This document shows, piece after piece, positions 59,307 to 64,000 of a stretch of DNA of 64,000 nucleotides. The notes below the pieces were generated by a model. It was given only the letters and a program-made list of their open reading frames with translations. It did no database searches and had not been told where the DNA came from. The first letter of the stretch is position 1; each line of letters starts with the position of its first letter. A program made the translations under genes and the position numbers. The stretch comes from G963662905 sp963676415 (GTDB lineage: Bacteria > Bacteroidota > Bacteroidia > Bacteroidales > WRLA01): positions 2,976,001-3,040,000 of the forward strand of contig OY781097.1 in the NCBI GenBank assembly GCA_963676415.1. Direction: 5' to 3'.

Positions 59307-61733
59307 ATGAGAAAATCAACAGTAGTGTTTTTTCTTTTTTTTATTTTTCCTGCCATAAGTATGGCGCAACTTCAAATAAATGGTAAGGTCAGTGATGCCA
59401 AAAGCGGTGAGCCGTTGCCCGGGTCTCATATTGTGCTCAAAGGAACGCAATTGCTTACTACTGCAAATGAACAGGGTGAATTTGAGTTTAAAGATATTCC
59501 AAAAGGTGATTATCAGTTTGTTGTTAGCTATATCGGCTATAAGAAATTAAAGCAGGACGTCCGTATCGATAAAGATTTGGTGCTCGATTTTAAATTGAAG
59601 ACCCAGGCAATAACCGGGGAGGAGGTCATTATCCGTTCCACAAGAGCTCTGGACAATACGCCAACAACTTACCAGAACATCAGCCGTGAGGAAATACAAG
59701 AAAACGATATGGGGCAGGATTTGCCATACCTGATTTCACTAACACCTTCGATGGTGGTAACATCTGATGCCGGAGCAGGCGTGGGCTATACGGCCATGCG
59801 CATCCGTGGAAGCGATCAGAGCCGTATCAATGTGACCATCAATGGTGTCCCTCTCAATGATCCGGAATCACAGAGTGTTTACTGGGTCGATTTGCCCGAT
59901 TTTGGCAGCAGTGTGGAAAATATTCAGATTCAGCGTGGAGTAGGAGCTTCTACCAATGGGGCCGCAGCATTCGGTGCTACCGTAAACCTGCAGACCGCTA
60001 AGCTGCGTGCAAATCCTTATGCTGAAATCAATTCCACGGCAGGTACGTTCAATACCTTCCGCAATAATGTGCGTTTTGGAACCGGTCTGATCAAAGGTAA
60101 ATTTGCCTTCGATGGACGCCTCTCCAAAATATCTTCCGATGGATATGTCGATCGTGCAACATCCAATCTGAAGTCATTTTTCGTTTCCGGCGGATATTAC
60201 GGTGATAAAACCTTGATGAAACTCAATATTTTTTCTGGAAAAGAAATAACTTATCAGGCGTGGAACGGTGTGCCCAAAGATATGCTGGAGACCAACCGCA
60301 GATTTAATCCTTCGGGCATGTATTTTGGCCCTGATGGCGATACACTCTATTATGATAATGAAGTGGATGACTATAAACAGGATCATTTCCAGTTCTTTTT
60401 TGTGCACGAATTCAACGAAAAACTGAACGTGCATGCCGCACTCCACTATACGCACGGATTTGGATATTATGAAAATTACAAAATGGGGGAAAGTTTCTCA
60501 AAATATGGTCTGGACGATGTGATCATTGGTGGCGATACTATCACGGAAAGTGATATAATTACCCGTAAATATTTGGATAATCATTTTTATGGCGGCGTTT
60601 TTAGCTTGAATTATGAAAACAAGCGCATGAAGCTTACAGCCGGTGGCGGTGGAAATTATTATGATGGAGGGCATTACGGCAACATCATCTGGGCACAATA
60701 TGCCAGCAACGGCAGCATCGACCGCGATTGGTACAATAATGACGGGATTAAAAAGGACTTCAATACTTATGCGAAATTTAATTATCTGCTTACGGAAAAG
60801 CTTAATCTTTATGCCGATCTGCAATACCGTCATGTGGATTATGAAATAAACGGAACGCATGACGATCTGCGCGACATTAGTCAGGAGCATCAATTTGATT
60901 TCCTGAATCCCAAGGCCGGATTACATTACGATTTCAATAAGCATCATGCAGCCTATTTCAGCATTGCCATTGCAAACCGGGAACCTTCCAGGAACAACTA
61001 CCGCGATGCTGATGAAAATCATGTGCCTGAAGCCGAAAAACTGACTGATTATGAACTGGGTTATGAGTTTAAAAGCAGCAAATTCAGTGCGAATGCCAAT
61101 TTGTATTATATGAATTATACCGACCAGCTGGTGCTGACCGGGGAAATCAATAATGTGGGCGATGCCATTATGGCCAATGTGCCCGAAAGTTACCGTGCAG
61201 GTATTGAGCTGGCTGCAGGCTGGCAGATCAACAAATTGCTGCGTTGGGACGTGAATTTTACCTTTAGCCAGAATAAAATCAAAGATTTTGCCGAATATGT
61301 GGATAATTGGTCCTATTGGGATGACCCTGAAAACCAACCGCTGCAATACGAGAAATATCTGGGCGAAACCGATATCAGCTTCTCGCCCGACATTATCGCC
61401 GGGAGTGTAATCAAGCTGAAACCATTCAAAAACTTCGGCATCAGCTTTATTTCAAAATATGTTGGACGGCAGTATATCGATAATACCAGCAGTAAGGAGC
61501 GCTCATTGGATCCGTATTTTGTGAATAACATCCATTTGAATTACAGATTGAAAACTTCTTTGGTTAAGAAAATTGATTTCTTCCTGCGCCTGAATAATGT
61601 TTTCAGTGAGAAATACGAAAGCAATGCATGGGTTTACCGCTATTATTACGATGGCGTTGAAGGAGAAGTGAACGGATATTTTCCTCAAGCCGAATTTAAT
61701 TTCCTGGGCGGCATCAGGATTACTTTGGAATAA
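59307..61733 (+). CDS. TonB-dependent receptor, probable thiamine transporter of the outer membrane
   Basis: Protein of 808 aa: signal peptide (ends ISMAQLQ, about residue 20), carboxypeptidase-like regulatory domain (about 24-95; INGKVSDAKSGEPLPGSHIVLKG in parts), plug (about 110-225; MRIRGSDQSRINVTINGVPLND) and a 22-stranded barrel ending in GIRITLE. It sits 60 nt behind the TPP riboswitch, so TPP controls it and its substrate should be thiamine or a precursor, as known for such receptors in Bacteroides. No inner-membrane thiamine carrier is found next to it. Confidence 0.93.
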   Translation: MRKSTVVFFLFFIFPAISMAQLQINGKVSDAKSGEPLPGSHIVLKGTQLLTTANEQGEFEFKDIPKGDYQFVVSYIGYKKLKQDVRIDKDLVLDFKLKTQAITGEEVIIRSTRALDNTPTTYQNISREEIQENDMGQDLPYLISLTPSMVVTSDAGAGVGYTAMRIRGSDQSRINVTINGVPLNDPESQSVYWVDLPDFGSSVENIQIQRGVGASTNGAAAFGATVNLQTAKLRANPYAEINSTAGTFNTFRNNVRFGTGLIKGKFAFDGRLSKISSDGYVDRATSNLKSFFVSGGYYGDKTLMKLNIFSGKEITYQAWNGVPKDMLETNRRFNPSGMYFGPDGDTLYYDNEVDDYKQDHFQFFFVHEFNEKLNVHAALHYTHGFGYYENYKMGESFSKYGLDDVIIGGDTITESDIITRKYLDNHFYGGVFSLNYENKRMKLTAGGGGNYYDGGHYGNIIWAQYASNGSIDRDWYNNDGIKKDFNTYAKFNYLLTEKLNLYADLQYRHVDYEINGTHDDLRDISQEHQFDFLNPKAGLHYDFNKHHAAYFSIAIANREPSRNNYRDADENHVPEAEKLTDYELGYEFKSSKFSANANLYYMNYTDQLVLTGEINNVGDAIMANVPESYRAGIELAAGWQINKLLRWDVNFTFSQNKIKDFAEYVDNWSYWDDPENQPLQYEKYLGETDISFSPDIIAGSVIKLKPFKNFGISFISKYVGRQYIDNTSSKERSLDPYFVNNIHLNYRLKTSLVKKIDFFLRLNNVFSEKYESNAWVYRYYYDGVEGEVNGYFPQAEFNFLGGIRITLE

Positions 61734-61756
61734 GGAACAATAAGTCAAGAGATTAT

Positions 61757-61783
61757 AGCCTGCCCTCTTAGGGTGGGCTTTTT
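61757..61783 (+). terminator. Terminator of the TonB-dependent receptor gene
   Basis: Ten-bp RNA stem AGCCTGCCCT/AGGGTGGGCT with two wobbles and a 3-nt loop, then TTTTT, 24 nt after the stop. Confidence 0.85.
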
Positions 61784-61838
61784 CAGTAATTTTTTAGCCA
61801 AGATTTATAAATCAGGCTGCTTCCTGACAATAAAAAAC

Positions 61839-61890
61839 GGTCATTTCGACCAAAACACAAAGCAAAGCGGAGTGTTGCCGAGAGAAATCT
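61839..61890. repeat. REP-like intergenic repeat unit
   Basis: GGTCATTTCGACC ... GAGAAATCT: the same type as the GTCATTCCGAC ... GAGGAATCT segment at 17998-18043. This kind of unit is common between genes in Bacteroidota. No gene is seen in 61784-62048. Confidence 0.5.
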
Positions 61891-62048
61891 AAACTTCCTT
61901 ATAAACTTATGTAAATAAGTGGTTTCTATATGAAACGAGCCGTGATTCGATATTCTTTGATTATTTAATCCGTTGAAAATTGCGCTGTGAATCAACCAAT
62001 ATTTAGATTACAGCCATAAATCATATTGATCTGGTTTTTTCAATGTTT

Positions 62049-62522
62049 TTATTCCAACATTTTTGCTGCAAATTCCTTAATTGTATCTTCCTTGATATCA
62101 ACTTGATTTTCAGTAATACCGGCCACTTTTTTTACAGCTATTTTTTCCAGAAAATTCATTTTATCCATAATCAAGGCCCCTCCGGGTATCATTTGCGCTT
62201 TTGCTTTCTTACGTAGTGCAGCAGGGTACGCCTGCTCAAATTGTTCTGTAAAGTTTTCTTTTAACATGCAACATAGAAAAAGTCCTGTTTCTTTTTCCAA
62301 CAACACGCTCATATTTTGATCCAGGAATTTTTTTAAGCGCCCGTTGATCCCACCCATATAAATGGAACTTCCAATGATGATTCGTTCATACTTATTAAGT
62401 TTTGGGATTTTGTCTTTTTTCAGGTTTATCATATCGGTTTCTTCACTTCCAAGTAAGTCTTTTAGTTTTTGACTTATTTTTTCTGTTGTGCCGTGCTTGC
62501 TGGAAAAAATGATAAGGTTCAT
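62049..62522 (-). CDS. Flavodoxin-domain protein (HemG-like group)
   Basis: Protein of 157 aa with the flavodoxin start (LIIFSSKHGTTEKISQKL, FMN phosphate loop SSKHGTT) and an IIIGSSIYMGGINGRLKKFL segment like that of menaquinone-dependent protoporphyrinogen oxidase HemG and related short flavodoxins. It should bind FMN and move electrons in the cytoplasm. Whether it works on protoporphyrinogen is not shown. It is transcribed divergently from the PAS gene. Confidence 0.8.
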   Translation of the reverse strand: MNLIIFSSKHGTTEKISQKLKDLLGSEETDMINLKKDKIPKLNKYERIIIGSSIYMGGINGRLKKFLDQNMSVLLEKETGLFLCCMLKENFTEQFEQAYPAALRKKAKAQMIPGGALIMDKMNFLEKIAVKKVAGITENQVDIKEDTIKEFAAKMLE

Positions 62523-62645
62523 TGTGGGCTTTTCTTAGTTTTATGCAAAAATATTCTGCTTTTTTGTATATTGCAACATATTTGCAACAGCAAAACGAAC
62601 AGGATTGTTCTGCCATAGAAACAAAGACATAATAATCAGATTACG

Positions 62646-64000
62646 ATGCCGGAAGAAAATATAGAATATCTGAAAAAGAGGATCCAGCAACTTGAGCAGG
62701 AACTATCGGAAGCGAAGAAGCATTCTCTTGCAGGCTATCAGCTTTTTCAATCCTTTGCCGGTCAGCTCCCTTTTGGGGTTCTTGTATTGGATGCAGATGG
62801 GACAAAAGCCCGTGTTGTAAGCCAAAATGCTGAAGCCGAGCGCATTTTGGGCGTCAACCTTTTAAAAGATCATTCATATTTTGATCCCGGATCATGGGGG
62901 ATGAAAATTTATTGCGAAAACGGGGTTTCCCGCTGTCCTGCCGAGGACTTGCCTTTTGAACGGGTTTTGGATGGAGAACCAATCATGAAGCAAAAACGCT
63001 TTTTTGTGCATGCAAATGGAAACAGGATACCCGTAGAATGTTCAATGTTTCCCTTATTAGAACCAACGGGCATGGCAAACTCTGTGGTTTTGGTTCTTTT
63101 TGATATCTCTGATGTGCATAATTTTTATGAGAAAATTACAGCCTGGCAGATGCAGGTTGATGAAATGTTTGCACAAATCCCAACCGTATTGTGGAGAGCT
63201 ACATACAGCAGTGACTTTACTTTCCGTGATTCCTATATCTCTGAATATGCAAATGAGCTCCTGGGATTGCCCAAAGGCACAATAGGTAACGACTGGGATA
63301 AATATATGTCTTACGTTTTGCCGGAATATTTGCCATATATGCAGGAAAAGATACAAAACGGACTCTTGAATATTGGTGAAAAAAAAGGGTTTGACTATAG
63401 ACTTAAACGAGCTGACGGACAGGAGATTTGGGTGCATTCATCAGGCAAGGGCCGAAAAACCGAAAATGGCTTTGTTATATACGGGCATACCATAGATATT
63501 ACACAACGAAAAACAGCAGAAAAGGAACAAAGGCAAAGTGAACAGAGGTTTCAAACGCTTTTTGACCATGCCCCGGTGATGATTGACTGCTTTGACGAGC
63601 ATGGAAATTGTTTGCTGTGGAATCATGAGTGTGAGAAAATACTGGGTTACAGCTTTGAAGAGGTAAGGAATACCAAGAATTTTTTTGAAATTATTTATCC
63701 TGATGCAGAGGCGAGATGTTTATTAAGAAAATCCTTCCAAAAAGCCGATGGAAAATTCAGGGAGTTCCGCCCTGTTGGTAGAGATGGCAATGAACGTATT
63801 CAGCTATGGGCAAATTTTAAAATGCCTGATAATACTATGATATCCGTTGGTGTTGATCTGACCGATCAAAAAGAAACGGAAGAACAATTAAGGCAGAGCC
63901 GTGAGAATTTTTATTCAATATTTAAAAATTCTACCGTTGGGCTTTATCAGTCCGAAGTGGATGGCACTATAAAATCTGCTAACCCGTCTTTGATTAAAAT
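62646..64000 (+). CDS. Multi-PAS sensor protein, probably a histidine kinase (runs off window)
   Basis: ATG 62646 opens a frame that stays open to the window end (451 codons). After a coiled coil (residues about 1-30, IEYLKKRIQQLEQELSEAKK) there are at least four PAS/PAC units: about 35-160 (PFGVLVLDADG), 165-290 (YISEYANELLG, RLKRADGQEIW, then TIDITQRK), 295-415 (FDHAPVMIDCFDEHG, SVGVDLTDQKET) and the start of a fourth (FYSIFKNSTVGLYQS). No signal or membrane helix is seen, so the sensor is cytoplasmic. The output domain lies beyond the window. Confidence 0.85.
   Translation, partial: MPEENIEYLKKRIQQLEQELSEAKKHSLAGYQLFQSFAGQLPFGVLVLDADGTKARVVSQNAEAERILGVNLLKDHSYFDPGSWGMKIYCENGVSRCPAEDLPFERVLDGEPIMKQKRFFVHANGNRIPVECSMFPLLEPTGMANSVVLVLFDISDVHNFYEKITAWQMQVDEMFAQIPTVLWRATYSSDFTFRDSYISEYANELLGLPKGTIGNDWDKYMSYVLPEYLPYMQEKIQNGLLNIGEKKGFDYRLKRADGQEIWVHSSGKGRKTENGFVIYGHTIDITQRKTAEKEQRQSEQRFQTLFDHAPVMIDCFDEHGNCLLWNHECEKILGYSFEEVRNTKNFFEIIYPDAEARCLLRKSFQKADGKFREFRPVGRDGNERIQLWANFKMPDNTMISVGVDLTDQKETEEQLRQSRENFYSIFKNSTVGLYQSEVDGTIKSANPSLIK

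Overview
The window looks like a chromosome segment from a member of the Bacteroidota, probably class Bacteroidia (Bacteroidales/Marinilabiliales-like). The pointers are many lipoproteins and outer-membrane barrels typical of the phylum (FadL/OMPP1, TorF, PorT-type, TonB-dependent receptor), DUF4492 in front of cydAB, DUF2147, DUF3667 and DUF1987/SiaC families, and repeated Bacteroidota-type promoters (a TTTG-like -33 box, about 18-21 nt, then TAnnTTTG) just upstream of genes. Shine-Dalgarno sequences are mostly absent; two genes with strong ones stand out. Species cannot be told from the sequence alone.

Layout. 1-8.8 kb: edge of a DMSO-reductase-type molybdoenzyme, an SGNH-hydrolase lipoprotein/FadL pair, a micro-membrane protein, DUF2147, a helix-hairpin-helix membrane protein, a TPR protein, a small lipoprotein and a POT peptide transporter. 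8.8-12.4 kb: a rhomboid protease and a TlpA-like lipoprotein, split by a complete IS3-family element (9576-11019, 3-bp GTG target duplication) whose orfA carries a stop codon and which holds a perfect 48-bp palindrome. 12.4-16.1 kb: cytochrome bd operon (DUF4492-cydA-cydB-37-aa CydX-like peptide) with a clear promoter and a palindromic operator candidate. 16.2-23.2 kb (minus strand): a frameshifted lipoprotein, a nested inverted-repeat element, a barrel protein, aconitase and an acyl-CoA ligase. 23.4-31.3 kb: nucleotide-sugar and capsule/LPS-type genes (ugd, uxs, rfbD-like reductase, phosphohexomutase), a BamA/TamA-like protein and a HAD phosphatase. 31.5-41.9 kb: a PLP-fold pseudoenzyme candidate, glmM, a frameshifted small gene, an unrecognised two-gene membrane/zinc-ribbon module, an aspartyl-protease/PDZ lipoprotein, DUF3667, an MBL-fold protein and a GNAT. 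42-46.1 kb: a visibly AT-rich island with an N6-adenine methyltransferase and an overlapping PD-(D/E)xK nuclease gene. 46.4-51.5 kb: a helical protein, SiaC-type regulator, YitT, a lipoprotein and the TorF-Amt ammonium pair. 51.6-57.5 kb (minus strand): a 2Fe-2S thioredoxin-fold ferredoxin, a PAS-linked [FeFe]-hydrogenase-like sensor, a SpoIIE/PP2C phosphatase and a histidine kinase/LuxR-type regulator pair. 57.7-64 kb: cold-shock protein, barrel protein, a TPP-riboswitch-controlled TonB-dependent receptor (probable thiamine uptake), a flavodoxin and a multi-PAS sensor running off the end.

How it fits together. The cyd operon, molybdoenzyme and hydrogenase-like sensor suggest a microaerobic/anaerobic life style. 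The most interesting block is 51.6-57.5 kb: it has the gene order of a putative H2- or redox-sensing relay, in which an H-cluster-derived protein would feed a phosphatase and possibly a phosphorelay. The 42-46 kb island is a candidate restriction-modification system of unusual split architecture, and 34.7-36.5 kb is a two-gene module that I cannot assign. At least two genes carry single-base frameshifts in homopolymer runs, so either recent decay or base-calling errors should be considered. A family of intergenic elements with long nested palindromes recurs across the window.
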